Shown: positions 35,112 through 43,049, counted from the stretch's first letter. The stretch is 64,000 nucleotides of DNA from G965207335 sp965222825 (GCA_965222825.1 OZ244964.1:434001-498000), one strand, 5' to 3'. Made by a program: numbers and translations. The notes: a model not told the origin generated them from the sequence alone.

Positions 35112-36359
35112 ATGCAAGAATTTCAATATAAAAACAATACTCTATACTGTGAAAATATTGTTATTAGTGAGTTAATTGATAAATATCAATCGCCACTTTA
35201 TGTTTATTCTAAGGCTACTATTGTCAATAATTATAGCCAATTTAGCAAGGCATTTAAAAATTCTAATCATCTAATTTGTTACTCAGTAAAGGCAAATTCT
35301 AATATCAGTGTTCTTAATGTTCTGGCCATACTAGGCTCAGGCTTTGATGTAGTATCTATTGGCGAGTTAGAAAGAGTAAAAATAGCTGGCGGTAATATGG
35401 CTAAATGTGTATTCTCAGGGATTGGTAAGTCTAATTATGAAATACAAAAAGCCCTAGAATTAGGAATTTTGTGTTTTAATATTGAGTCAAAATCAGAGCT
35501 ATTAAGAGTGCAAAATATCGCCAAACAAATTAATAAAATAGCCAATATATCAATTCGTATTAACCCTGATATAGATGCTAAAACTCACCCATATATTGCT
35601 ACTGGATTAAAAGATAATAAATTTGGTATAGATGTTAATGATGCACCATCTTTATACAATGATGCAAATAAATTAAGTCATATAAATATTACTGGTATTG
35701 ACTGTCATATCGGCTCACAAATAACAGAAATTAAGCCATTTTTGGATGCTCTTAATAGAATATTGGCACTAATTAAGCAATTAGAAAATAATAATATTCG
35801 TATAAGTCATATTGACTTAGGTGGTGGTGTAGGTATTAAATACACCAAAGATGATAAACAAATTGATATAAATGAGTATATAAGTAAAATCTTAGCAAAA
35901 ACTAAGGGTTATAAAATTATCTTAGAACCAGGTCGGGCAATTACAGGTAATGCTGGGATTTTTGTTACTAAAATAGAATTTTTAAAACAAACTAAAACTA
36001 AATCTTTTGCTATTGTTGATGGTGCTATGAATGATTTATTACGCGTAGCATTATATAATTCTTATCATAAAATAATACCAGTATCACCTAGAAATAACGG
36101 CATACAAAATAACTGGGATATTGTAGGTCCTGTATGTGAAACAGGAGATTTTTTAGGTCAAAATAGGAAGTTAAATTTATTAGAAGGGGATTATTTAGCA
36201 GTAACATCAGCAGGTGCTTATTGTTTTGTTATGGCGTCAAATTATAATTCTCGTCCTAGGGTAGCTGAGGTAATGGTAGTTGATAATAAGCACTATTTGA
36301 TTAGTAAACGCGAAACTATTCAAGACATAATAAAGCAAGAGCAATTAATACCTGAATAA
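35112..36359 (+). CDS. lysA: diaminopimelate decarboxylase
   Basis: 415 residues of the PLP-dependent fold III decarboxylase: CYSVKANSN (PLP lysine), GSGFDVVSIGELERV, HIGSQI, DLGGGVGI, EPGRAITG, CETGDFLG and SAGAYCFVMASNYNSRPR. It makes lysine from meso-diaminopimelate. It directly follows lptM, a conserved pairing. Confidence 0.97.
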   Translation: MQEFQYKNNTLYCENIVISELIDKYQSPLYVYSKATIVNNYSQFSKAFKNSNHLICYSVKANSNISVLNVLAILGSGFDVVSIGELERVKIAGGNMAKCVFSGIGKSNYEIQKALELGILCFNIESKSELLRVQNIAKQINKIANISIRINPDIDAKTHPYIATGLKDNKFGIDVNDAPSLYNDANKLSHINITGIDCHIGSQITEIKPFLDALNRILALIKQLENNNIRISHIDLGGGVGIKYTKDDKQIDINEYISKILAKTKGYKIILEPGRAITGNAGIFVTKIEFLKQTKTKSFAIVDGAMNDLLRVALYNSYHKIIPVSPRNNGIQNNWDIVGPVCETGDFLGQNRKLNLLEGDYLAVTSAGAYCFVMASNYNSRPRVAEVMVVDNKHYLISKRETIQDIIKQEQLIPE

Positions 36360-36364
36360 CTACA

Positions 36365-36664
36365 ATGAAGTTAAATAATAAGCAAACAAAATTTTTAAGA
36401 AAACTAGCACATAAGTTAAGCTCAATTATCATAATTGGACAAAATGGTTTAAATAATAATGTTATTGCAGAACTAAATAGCACTCTCTTGCACCACGAAT
36501 TATTAAAATTAAAAATAAAAGCTAATACTAAGGACGAAAAACAAATAATAATAAATAAAATATTAATTTTGACAAAAGCACAATTAGTCCAAACAATAGG
36601 TAGCGTATTAGTTATTTATAAACCATTTGACAAAAATCCACTAATAATACTACCAAAATATTAA
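36365..36664 (+). CDS. yhbY: YhbY-type CRS1-YhbY RNA-binding protein
   Basis: 99 residues of a single CRS1-YhbY domain: KQTKFLRKLAHKLSSIIIIGQNGL, LLKLKI and a GSVLVIYKP terminus. The GQNG loop corresponds to the GxxG of the fold. YhbY associates with pre-50S particles. It starts five bases after lysA. Slightly divergent but full length. Confidence 0.9.
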   Translation: MKLNNKQTKFLRKLAHKLSSIIIIGQNGLNNNVIAELNSTLLHHELLKLKIKANTKDEKQIIINKILILTKAQLVQTIGSVLVIYKPFDKNPLIILPKY

Positions 36665-36704
36665 TTTTACTCCCAAGCAAGATACAAAATTGGGAGGAGT
36701 AAAA
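36665..36704 (+). promoter_or_regulatory. hairpin covering the lpxB ribosome-binding site
   Basis: TTTTACTCC at 36665-36673 can pair with GGAGTAAAA at 36696-36704, with CCAA/TTGG pairs further in; the 3' arm contains the strong Shine-Dalgarno GGAGGAG ahead of the lpxB ATG (36709). Folding would hide the site, so it could limit lpxB translation. It could also be a yhbY terminator relic, although it is followed by A rather than T. Confidence 0.35.
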
Positions 36705-36708
36705 ACCT

Positions 36709-37839
36709 ATGGTATTTAGAGAAAAATCTTTAACTCCCGAGCAAGACTTAGTAGGTAGCATAGCAATAAGTGCTACTGAACATTCTGGGGATTTATTAGC
36801 CTCAGAGCTAATAAAATACTTGTGCAAAAATAATGCTAAATTAAGTTTTTTTGGCTTAGCTGGGGCTAAAATGCTAAGTGCTGGTTGTCATAAAATATGG
36901 GATATAGACTCTGTATCAGTTATGGGTTTTAGCGAAGTTTTAAAAAAACTACCACAATTAATAATACTTAGAAAACAAATAATTAACGAGATTATACGCC
37001 AAAAACCACAATTATTTATTGGGGTAGATGGTCCTGATTTTAACCTTAAAATTGAGCAAAAACTCAAACAACACGGTATTAAAACTTTGCATTTTATTAG
37101 TCCATCGCTATGGGCATGGCGTGCTTATAGAGTGCGAAAAATTAAAAAATGTGCTGATATAATTTTATGTTTATTTCCATTTGAAGTAGATTTTTATCGT
37201 AAACATAAAATAAATGCAGTATTTGTTGGACACCCTCTTACTAAAATCTTAACCCCTAGAAGCAATTATATAAAAAATAATAATATTTTAATAATGCCCG
37301 GTTCTAGGTCAAGTGAAATTAAAGCAATTTTGCCAACTATGTTAGATGCTGTTAGTATTATTACAAAAAATAATACTCAATTAAAATTTAGTTTAGCACT
37401 ACTAGATGATAAATTATTATCGTGGATAAAACCCAAAATAACTAATCTAGGACTAGATATTAAAATTGTATTGAATTCCAGCCACAAGCAATTACAAAAA
37501 TCGGACTTAGTCATTATAGCATCAGGCACCGCAACACTTGAAGCACTAATTATAGGGGTGCCTATGGTGGTGGTTTACAAACTAGCAACTATAAGTTATT
37601 TAATTGCCAAAATATTAGTAAATATACCCTATATCTCACTACCTAATATTTTATCTAATGAGCCCTTAGTGCCAGAATTAGTGCAAAAAAATGCTTGCGG
37701 AGATAATATAGCTAAAGAGGTATTAAAAATATTAGTTAGTGATAATACTTCATTGATAGCAGAATTTAATAAAATCTATCATAAATTACACCAAGATAGT
37801 AATGCTATTATAAATAAAGTTATCACTGAGTTATTATGA
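36709..37839 (+). CDS. lpxB: lipid-A-disaccharide synthase
   Basis: 376 residues, GT19 family: IAISATEHSGDLLASELI, FFGLAGAKMLSAGC, MGFSEVLKKLP, GVDGPDFNL, SPSLWAWR, LCLFPFEVDFYRKH, FVGHPL, MPGSRSSEI and ASGTATLEALI. It joins UDP-diacylglucosamine and lipid X at the inner membrane. The ATG at 36709 has a GGAGGAG site. It carries ~15 extra N-terminal residues; the codons for KSLTPEQDL resemble the CTTTAACTCC(G)TGAGCA repeat at 24.5 kb, so the extension may be repeat-derived. Confidence 0.94.
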   Translation: MVFREKSLTPEQDLVGSIAISATEHSGDLLASELIKYLCKNNAKLSFFGLAGAKMLSAGCHKIWDIDSVSVMGFSEVLKKLPQLIILRKQIINEIIRQKPQLFIGVDGPDFNLKIEQKLKQHGIKTLHFISPSLWAWRAYRVRKIKKCADIILCLFPFEVDFYRKHKINAVFVGHPLTKILTPRSNYIKNNNILIMPGSRSSEIKAILPTMLDAVSIITKNNTQLKFSLALLDDKLLSWIKPKITNLGLDIKIVLNSSHKQLQKSDLVIIASGTATLEALIIGVPMVVVYKLATISYLIAKILVNIPYISLPNILSNEPLVPELVQKNACGDNIAKEVLKILVSDNTSLIAEFNKIYHKLHQDSNAIINKVITELL

Positions 37840-38654
37840 TAGATAGTTATATAATAAATATAGTTAAGAATGCTCTAGCAGAAGATCTAGGCACTGGGGA
37901 TATATCTAGTATAACTAATGATAATCAAGTAGAGGCAGCAGTTATAACAAATGATAATGCTGTTATTTATGGTATAGAGTATTTTCAAGAGTCTTTTTAT
38001 CAACTAAATAATAATATTAGTATAGTATGGTATGTAAAAGATGGTGCTAAAATAGCAAAAAAAACTAAATTATGCACCATATACGGTAATGCAAAAACTA
38101 TACTAAGTGCCGAGCGAGTAGCACTTAATTTTTTACAAACATTATCAGCAACAGCAACACAAACTAGATATTTAGTAGATAAAATAAATAATACCAAAGC
38201 CAAAATACTAGATACTAGAAAGACTATACCAAACCTAAGATATGCCCAAAAACAAGCAGTAGTAGCTGGCGGTGGAGTTAATCATCGTATGGGTTTATAC
38301 GATATGATTATCATAAAAGAAAATCATATTAAAACTTATAAAACCTTAGATATTGCAATAAAAACATACAAAAATAAGTATCCTAATACTAAAATAATAG
38401 TAGAAATAGAAACCATAGCACAACTAAAAATTGCTCTTAATTATGATATTACTAGAATATTATGCGATAATTTTAGCCCAGAATTATTACAACAAGCAGT
38501 GCAAATTACTAATAACAAAATTCCATTAGAAGCATCTGGTAATATAAATGAGTTTAATATCCTTAAATACGCCAAAACAGGTGTTGATTATATATCTATT
38601 GGCAGTATAACAAAAAATATCAGTGCTATTGATTTATCTTTAAAAATATTATAA
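37836..38654 (+). CDS. nadC: nicotinate-nucleotide pyrophosphorylase (quinolinate phosphoribosyltransferase)
   Basis: 272 residues with ALAEDLGTGDIS, LSAERVALNFLQTLSATAT, LDTRKTIPNLR, AGGGVNHRMGLYD, IKENHI and VEIETIAQL, a complete NadC. It converts quinolinate and PRPP to nicotinate mononucleotide for NAD synthesis. The ATGA overlap with lpxB indicates coupling. It is the last gene of the core run before the accessory region. Confidence 0.96.
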   Translation: MIDSYIINIVKNALAEDLGTGDISSITNDNQVEAAVITNDNAVIYGIEYFQESFYQLNNNISIVWYVKDGAKIAKKTKLCTIYGNAKTILSAERVALNFLQTLSATATQTRYLVDKINNTKAKILDTRKTIPNLRYAQKQAVVAGGGVNHRMGLYDMIIIKENHIKTYKTLDIAIKTYKNKYPNTKIIVEIETIAQLKIALNYDITRILCDNFSPELLQQAVQITNNKIPLEASGNINEFNILKYAKTGVDYISIGSITKNISAIDLSLKIL

Positions 38655-39073
38655 TAATGCCTGCTAATGTGAGTGCCTTAGGGCAGATTACAGAGAGTAG
38701 ATAACAGAAAACAGATAACGGATAAAACAAGCAAATCCCGCAAATCCGATTTGTGATATGCACTAATCATAAGTAGCATAACTTTTTGCTAAACAAGCAA
38801 CAAACACCTTAAAAAATAATTAGAATTCATAAAAAATAGTAATATAATAAAAACTAGAAAGTATTTTGTAGTAAAAATAGCATTAATTTTTGCACAGACC
38901 CTAATTAAATTTTATTTGGTGCGTGTTTTGCACTTTACTGTTTAGTTGTAGCAATATTCAATATATTTATATTATCAACATTGACAACCTACTTTATAAA
39001 TCAAGACAATGACACTAAAAGCCAATAAAAGTGATAAAATAAAATTTAAAATGTTACCTTAAGGTATTTTATT
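38655..39073. other. 419-bp intergenic region at the edge of the accessory segment
   Basis: No gene is visible. At ~38697-38757 lies a stretch (AGATAAC...GCAAATCCCGCAAATC) also found, inverted and diverged, at the 3' end of the giant gene (~1113-1164). It includes the palindrome CAAATC-C-GATTTG (38741-38753) followed by TGTGATATGC. The remainder is AT-rich and featureless; the promoter of hicBA should lie just before 39074. Confidence 0.6.
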
Positions 39074-39277
39074 ATGAAACTAAAAGTTATTGTGCATGAA
39101 GCAGAAGAAGGCGGATATTGGGCAGAAGTTCCCTCTATTATTGGTTGTGTTAGCCAAGGAAATACCTTTGATGAACTGCTAAGCAATATTTATGAGGCAG
39201 TTGAAGGATGATTGTCTGTGAATGTTACTGATATTGAAATATCTCAAAAAGATAAAATTATGGAGATTGCTTTTTGA
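39074..39277 (+). pseudogene. hicB: hicB-like antitoxin with an in-frame stop
   Basis: Frame 39074-39277 reads MKLKVIVHEAEEGGYWAEVP, ..GCVSQGNTFDELLSNIYEAVEG, then TGA at 39209, then LSVNVTDIEISQKDKIMEIAF and a natural stop. HicB proteins normally continue EG-W-L..; one TGG-to-TGA change explains the break. The partial RNase-H-like fold of HicB antitoxins is otherwise intact. It lies directly ahead of and overlapping hicA. Confidence 0.8.
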
Positions 39278-39480
39278 AGTCTATTAGTGGTAAAGAGTTT
39301 TGTAAAATTCTTGAGAGTAAAGGTTGGAAATTAAAACGCATTAATGGTAGTCATCATATTTATGCAAAAATAAGAACTAATGCCCGTATATCCGTGCCTG
39401 TACATAAAAATTAATCTCTTAAATTAGGTTTACAAAAACATATTATGAAAATTGCAAATGTTGATGAAAGTGAATTATAA
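39274..39480 (+). pseudogene. hicA: hicA-like mRNA-interferase toxin with an in-frame stop
   Basis: From a TTG at 39274 overlapping the hicB stop: KSISGKEFCKILESKGWKLK, RINGSHHIYAK (catalytic His of the GSH motif kept) and ISVPVHKN, then TAA at 39412, then SLKLGLQKHIMKIANVDESEL and a natural stop. HicA toxins normally run VPVH.n(k/r).LK.GL..., so a single change interrupts the gene about two-thirds along. With hicB also broken, the pair is probably inactive. TA modules are common passengers of integron cassettes, which fits the next features. Confidence 0.8.
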
Positions 39481-39611
39481 ACCACATAATAAATCATTCC
39501 ACTTGAGTGCTAACAAAATAAGGGTATTGAAATAAAGGGACGCTATGCGGTTACCCCATTTAACTGGACACCGCTTTGTAAATTTTAACACTATTTTTTG
39601 TCATCTTTTTA

Positions 39612-39857
39612 TTAAATATTATGGGGTTTGGAGCAGAGCCTCAAGATTTTGCTTTTTAAGTTTTTATAATATGCACTTTCATAATCATTTGGTGATTGAT
39701 AATTAATAGTTGAATGCCTTCTAATATTGTTATACAAAACCTTAATATATTTAAAAATACTATTCATTGCTTGCTGACTTGTTTGGTAAGTTTGTTAATT
39801 TATAAGTTCAGTTTTTAAGGTATTTAAAAAACTCTCAGCGACTGCATTATCATATGA
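39612..39857 (-). pseudogene. IS3-family transposase OrfB, C-terminal remnant
   Basis: Read on the minus strand this gives SYDNAVAESFLNTLKTEL, (stop at 39795-39797), QTYQTSQQAMNSIFKYIKVL, YNNIRRHSTINYQSPNDYES. That is the DNA.ES....K.E and YN..R.HS..Y.SP end of the IS3/IS150 integrase core. Only the last ~80 residues remain and they contain a stop. Beyond the 3' end, GTGTCCAGTTAAATGGGG (minus strand, ~39553-39572) looks like an IS3-type terminus. The 5' part is cut off where the next ORF begins. Confidence 0.85.
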
Positions 39858-39864
39858 TAAAAAA

Positions 39865-40242
39865 ATGAATATTTTAAGTAAAGAGCTTAATTTTACAATT
39901 AACCAAAATGAAGAGCCATACCAAACCTTAAAAATACTTAAAAACATTAGAAATGAAATGGCACACGGCAAGCCTGTTGAAAAAGATGAGCGAGTTAAAT
40001 CGGAGGAACATTTAAATACAGAAATGCGACTGTGGTCAGAATATGCAACACCAGAATATATTGATAATGCTTGTCATCAGGTTTTGGTATTTAAAGAATT
40101 AGTGTACAAAAATATGGGGTGGGATAATGTAGAAGATTCGGCAGTAAAAGGATCTATTTCTGCTTTTGGTTCTATGCCATATAATCCTGATAAACCAGCA
40201 TTTAATAACCTTAATTCTATAGCCATAGAAGAACCTAACTAA
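39865..40242 (+). CDS. truncated protein with an RNxxxH (HEPN-type) motif
   Basis: 125 residues, no close family recognised. Residues 22-34 (LKILKNIRNEMAH) contain R29-N30 and H34, the R-N-x3-H signature of HEPN-fold nucleases and toxins. The rest is polar and ends ...NLNSIAIEEPN. The ORF starts only eight bases from the broken IS3 transposase with no ribosome-binding site, so the original N-terminus was probably lost. Its stop lies inside the first inverted-repeat arm (ACCTAAC) of an attC-like site, the usual position for a cassette gene. It may be a remnant rather than an expressed gene. Confidence 0.5.
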   Translation: MNILSKELNFTINQNEEPYQTLKILKNIRNEMAHGKPVEKDERVKSEEHLNTEMRLWSEYATPEYIDNACHQVLVFKELVYKNMGWDNVEDSAVKGSISAFGSMPYNPDKPAFNNLNSIAIEEPN

Positions 40243-40361
40243 TCACTCAAGTGGGACAGCTTAACGCTACGCAAAGCGACCGCCTTCGTTAAGTTTAGCA
40301 ACAAAGTCTAACGACTTATGTTAAACTACAATCAGGTGCCGTTTAACTGCCTCTGTTATAC
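40233..40361 (+). other. attC-like integron recombination site (large, VCR-like)
   Basis: It starts with ACCTAAC (RYYYAAC) and ends with GTTATAC (GTTRRRY-like). The arms CTCAAGTGGGACAGCTTAACG and CGTTTAACTGCC pair imperfectly; the left arm closely resembles the start of the Vibrio VCR, as I recall it. Internal hairpins include CTTAACG/CGTTAAG (40260-40293) and GTTAAAC/GTTTAAC (40320-40347). It might instead be two adjacent shorter sites (40233-40294, 40306-40361). Confidence 0.65.
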
Positions 40362-40382
40362 CCTTATATCAGGAGATAGATA

Positions 40383-40781
40383 ATGAAAATAAAGAACCTT
40401 GATCATGTTGGTATAAGGGTAATGAACTTTGAAAGAGCCATAGCCTTCTATGAAACATTGGGGTTTTCGGTAACACGAAATGACCAAAAGGAGCATGTGG
40501 TTGTACTAAAACACAGTAGCGGCGTTGAGATTAATCTATTAGACAGCGGCAATGATGATAATAATCAGAAGAACATTCTCATGGATGTGGACAAAAATTA
40601 TCCTGGTTACACACATTACGCAATAGAGGTTGATTCAGCGGAGAATGCAAAACAATTCTTGGAGTCAAATGGATTTATAGTCACAGAGGGTCCTGTTACC
40701 TTTGGAGATGGAAAAACCTCAGTATTTGTTCGTGACCCAGATAAGAATGTAATTGAATTCACAGAACTTCCGCAGGTATAA
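40383..40781 (+). CDS. VOC (glyoxalase/dioxygenase-fold) family protein, cassette gene
   Basis: 132 residues of one VOC unit: LDHVGIRVMNFERAIAFYET, GVEINLL, GYTHYAIEVDS, VFVRDPDKNVIEF. Metal-ligand positions of the glyoxalase I type are present (H in LDHVG, E in GVEI, H in YTHYA, E in VIEF). Substrate unknown; lactoylglutathione-lyase-like detoxification or antibiotic binding are both possible. AGGAG precedes the ATG by eight bases. It is flanked by attC-like sites, and the cassette start TTATAC is complementary to GTATAAC at its end, the hallmark of a mobile integron cassette. Confidence 0.85.
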   Translation: MKIKNLDHVGIRVMNFERAIAFYETLGFSVTRNDQKEHVVVLKHSSGVEINLLDSGNDDNNQKNILMDVDKNYPGYTHYAIEVDSAENAKQFLESNGFIVTEGPVTFGDGKTSVFVRDPDKNVIEFTELPQV

Positions 40782-40848
40782 CAAATTACTGGTGTGGGAA
40801 TTTTGCTACGCTGCGCTTCGCAAAATCCCCACAGCTCAATCGTTAGAT
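40776..40848 (+). other. attC-like integron recombination site
   Basis: 73 bp from GTATAAC (overlapping the VOC stop) to GTTAGAT. Inside, TGTGGGAATTTTGC pairs with GCAAAATCCCCACA, leaving one mismatch and a TACGCTGCGCTTC loop. Size, R'/R'' boxes and stem match canonical attC sites; the best example in the window. Confidence 0.8.
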
Positions 40849-40881
40849 GCTTACTTTTAATTGGATGGCTTTAAATAAAAA

Positions 40882-41625
40882 ATGAGTTTAAATAAAACAA
40901 ACCTACCATCATGGATGGAAAACAATATTATTTTTAGAAAAATATTTTTATTTAGAAAATTATATTTAACACAATCAAGTTTTAAGCATTATTCACAATT
41001 TGCAGAAGATGTTTCCATTGGTCGAATATTTCCAAAAAAATTCAAAGGATTTTTTGTAGATGTTGGATGTTTTCACCCTAAAAAATATAACAATACATGG
41101 AGGCTTTACAAAAAAGGGTGGCGAGGCATTAATATTGATATTGACACAATTAAAATAGAAGGTTTTAATATTATTAGGCCTGATGATATAAATGTTAGTT
41201 TTGCAATCTCCAACAAGACTGGTGAAGTTTCTTATTGGGCAAATGGATTCTACTCTCTTACTACATCATTAGACGCATCTTTTGTGGATGGGAAGGCGGG
41301 ATATATTCAAAAAACTGCTCAATGCGAAACACTAACAAATGTTATAGATAAAACAAAATACAAAGATAGGATAATAGATTTATTATCCATTGATGCAGAA
41401 GGACACGATTTAGAAGTTTTGAAATCTCTTGATTTTGATAGATATAATCCATCTGTAATTGCATTGGAAACACATAAAGCTCTATTTGTGGAAGTTGTAG
41501 AGACTGAACTTTATAAATTTCTTATTTTAAAAAAATATTGTCTAGTTGGTTGGTGTGGTCTCACATTATTAATGGTCAATAAAGAAATGCAAAAAAAAAA
41601 AAAAAAAAATGAACATGTAAGATAA
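40882..41625 (+). CDS. FkbM-family SAM-dependent methyltransferase, cassette gene
   Basis: 247 residues. Residues ~55-65 (GFFVDVGCFHP) form the SAM-binding loop and LLSIDAEGHDLEVLKSLDF is the FkbM signature near residue 170. Such enzymes O-methylate sugars or small molecules; the target is unknown. The C-terminus (MQKKKKKNEHVR) is encoded by a run of 19 A (41591-41609), prone to slippage that would change only the last residues. It is a cassette passenger between attC-like sites at 40776 and 41700. Confidence 0.85.
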   Translation: MSLNKTNLPSWMENNIIFRKIFLFRKLYLTQSSFKHYSQFAEDVSIGRIFPKKFKGFFVDVGCFHPKKYNNTWRLYKKGWRGINIDIDTIKIEGFNIIRPDDINVSFAISNKTGEVSYWANGFYSLTTSLDASFVDGKAGYIQKTAQCETLTNVIDKTKYKDRIIDLLSIDAEGHDLEVLKSLDFDRYNPSVIALETHKALFVEVVETELYKFLILKKYCLVGWCGLTLLMVNKEMQKKKKKNEHVR

Positions 41626-41699
41626 TTTAGGGGGATAAAGAGGACGCTACCATTTTATTTTAAATATTAGTAAAAATAATAACTTATAGTATTAAAATC

Positions 41700-41739
41700 A
41701 CCTAACAATTCATCCCACATAACCGCTTACGCGTTAGGT
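41700..41739 (+). other. attC-like site, short or degenerate
   Basis: ACCTAAC (41700-41706) and GTTAGGT (41733-41739) are perfect complements and fit RYYYAAC/GTTRRRY. The 26-bp interior lacks a clear second stem, so the centre has probably been lost. Confidence 0.5.
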
Positions 41740-41751
41740 AGTCAAAATATT

Positions 41752-42537
41752 ATGAAAAAATTTTGGTATGAACTGGAAAGCGAAAAAGAAATTGATTTAT
41801 GGAATGAAAAATTAGGTTCTACCGCGTTCACAGCAACCAAACAAGATAATGGTTATCTCATACATTCAAAACATCTTATAAAAATACAAGATGGTAAATA
41901 TTGGTCTGATGAGATTAAAAAATTAAAAGATACACCTTTAAAAAGATTACAACTAGCTTTAGAAAATTTACCTTATCCTCGTGCATTTAGCGAGAGCGCT
42001 ATTGCTTTGCGAACATTAATTCGTGAAAAACGAAAGAAAGGGTTAGAATTTAATAATGAGTTAAATTTTTTATACAAAATTGCAGCAATAGAATCATTAT
42101 CAGTACCATATTCCCAAGTCTTAAAACAGCCTGGATTTAATGTTATAGAAAGTATGCCAGGCGGGTTAGTTTTTAAACTTGATATTTCTTACTCTGAACT
42201 AGGCTATAAAAAATTAGAGTTATTAAATAAGACTGATATTAAATGGATTATTGAGCAATGGGACGAACCCATAATACATACTACACTTAATAAAAAATAT
42301 CAAAAAATTTGGATGTATTATGAAAGTAAATTACAAGATAGGCAAGATAAAGAAAATGAAGAATTTAGAAACGAACTTAAAAAACTTATTAACAAAAATA
42401 GTGATAAACTTCGACCTAATACAAGCAATCAGAATATAAACTATATTACACAACAAAAGAAAGATAGCGAAAATTCAAAATTTATTTGGCTTTTTATTGT
42501 CATGGTAATAGTCGTGCTTTATTTAATATATGGCTAA
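41752..42537 (+). CDS. cassette protein of unknown function with C-terminal membrane anchor
   Basis: 261 residues, family not recognised. Residues 1-~210 are soluble and charged, with Trp/Tyr-rich openings (KKFWYELESEKEIDLWNEKL) and a helical section with ENLPYPRAFSESAIALRTLI. A coiled-coil-like stretch (~185-215, YYESKLQDRQDKENEEFRNE) leads to a single C-terminal membrane helix (FIWLFIVMVIVVLYLIYG), giving a tail-anchored topology. The stop sits inside GGCTAAC of the following attC-like site, as in the other cassettes. Confidence 0.7.
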   Translation: MKKFWYELESEKEIDLWNEKLGSTAFTATKQDNGYLIHSKHLIKIQDGKYWSDEIKKLKDTPLKRLQLALENLPYPRAFSESAIALRTLIREKRKKGLEFNNELNFLYKIAAIESLSVPYSQVLKQPGFNVIESMPGGLVFKLDISYSELGYKKLELLNKTDIKWIIEQWDEPIIHTTLNKKYQKIWMYYESKLQDRQDKENEEFRNELKKLINKNSDKLRPNTSNQNINYITQQKKDSENSKFIWLFIVMVIVVLYLIYG

Positions 42538-42592
42538 CTACCCACTCCAGCAGACGGGCAACTTGCCCGCTCGCTGAGTTTTGATGTTAGAG
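42532..42592 (+). other. attC-like integron recombination site
   Basis: 61 bp from GGCTAAC to GTTAGAG. CTCCAGCAGACGGGCAA pairs with TTGCCCGCTCGCTGAG, leaving an extra unpaired base on one side, as attC hairpins characteristically do; GTTTTGAT then leads into the R' box. Confidence 0.75.
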
Positions 42593-42609
42593 CCCGCTCT
42601 ACGAGCGGG

Positions 42610-42716
42610 CTCTAACAGAGACAGTTAAACATTTGAACGCTCAGGGCTCGCAGAGCGAGTCCTAGTTATCGTTCAAACGGACACCTTGCTACGCAAGGCG
42701 ACCGCCTTCGTTAGGG
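42610..42716 (+). other. attC-like site of a gene-less cassette
   Basis: It runs from CTCTAAC to GTTAGGG and includes TTGAACG/CGTTCAA and CCTTG/CAAGG stems. The preceding cassette start GTTAGAGCCCGCTC (42586) is perfectly complementary to GAGCGGGCTCTAAC (42603-42616), so this cassette carries no gene. Its end (TACGCAAGGCGACCGCCTTCG) nearly repeats part of the site at 40233-40361. Confidence 0.6.
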
Positions 42717-42797
42717 GTAGTACGCTAAGAGCAAAAACGAAAATGGAGAGTACTTGGGAGCGATCAATCAAACAACATAAAAAGTGTTAGCAATTAG

Positions 42798-43049
42798 TTA
42801 TATTTTGCCAATAATAGTATTGAGTAAAGATATGATATTATCTATTTGATTTAGCATATAAGCAAAGCCAGCACCACCTGCTACAACAATAAAACCTATC
42901 ATCCATTCTAAGCGTCTAATATCAGCTTTAGTTACTAATTCTTTATTTTTCTCATCAACTGCTCTGGTAATATTATAAGCAATAGCTTCTGCTTGTTCTT
43001 GTTTTAAGCCTGTAGCTAGTAATTCTTTTGTTATTGTAAGTGTATCCAT
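42798..43049 (-). CDS. small coiled-coil membrane protein (DUF1640-like)
   Basis: 83 residues from the ATG at 43049; a start 12 codons upstream is possible but adds an unsupported Lys/Ile-rich leader. MDTLTITKELLATGLKQEQA, a charged helix (TRAVDEKNKELVTKADI), then a membrane helix (WMIGFIVVAGGAGFAYML) and a short tail. The layout resembles small DUF1640/CCDC90-type proteins often linked to toxin or plasmid regions. It is on the opposite strand to the cassettes and sits beyond the last attC-like site. Confidence 0.65.
   Translation of the reverse strand: MDTLTITKELLATGLKQEQAEAIAYNITRAVDEKNKELVTKADIRRLEWMIGFIVVAGGAGFAYMLNQIDNIISLLNTIIGKI

Noticed and set aside
36612..36827. Minus-strand frame over the yhbY-lpxB junction.
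   Set aside because: It is antisense to both ends and lacks any recognisable feature.
39209..39414. Stop-codon reassignment (TGA read as Trp) in hicB.
   Set aside because: hicA is broken by TAA, and the core genes of the window show no internal TGA; decay is simpler.
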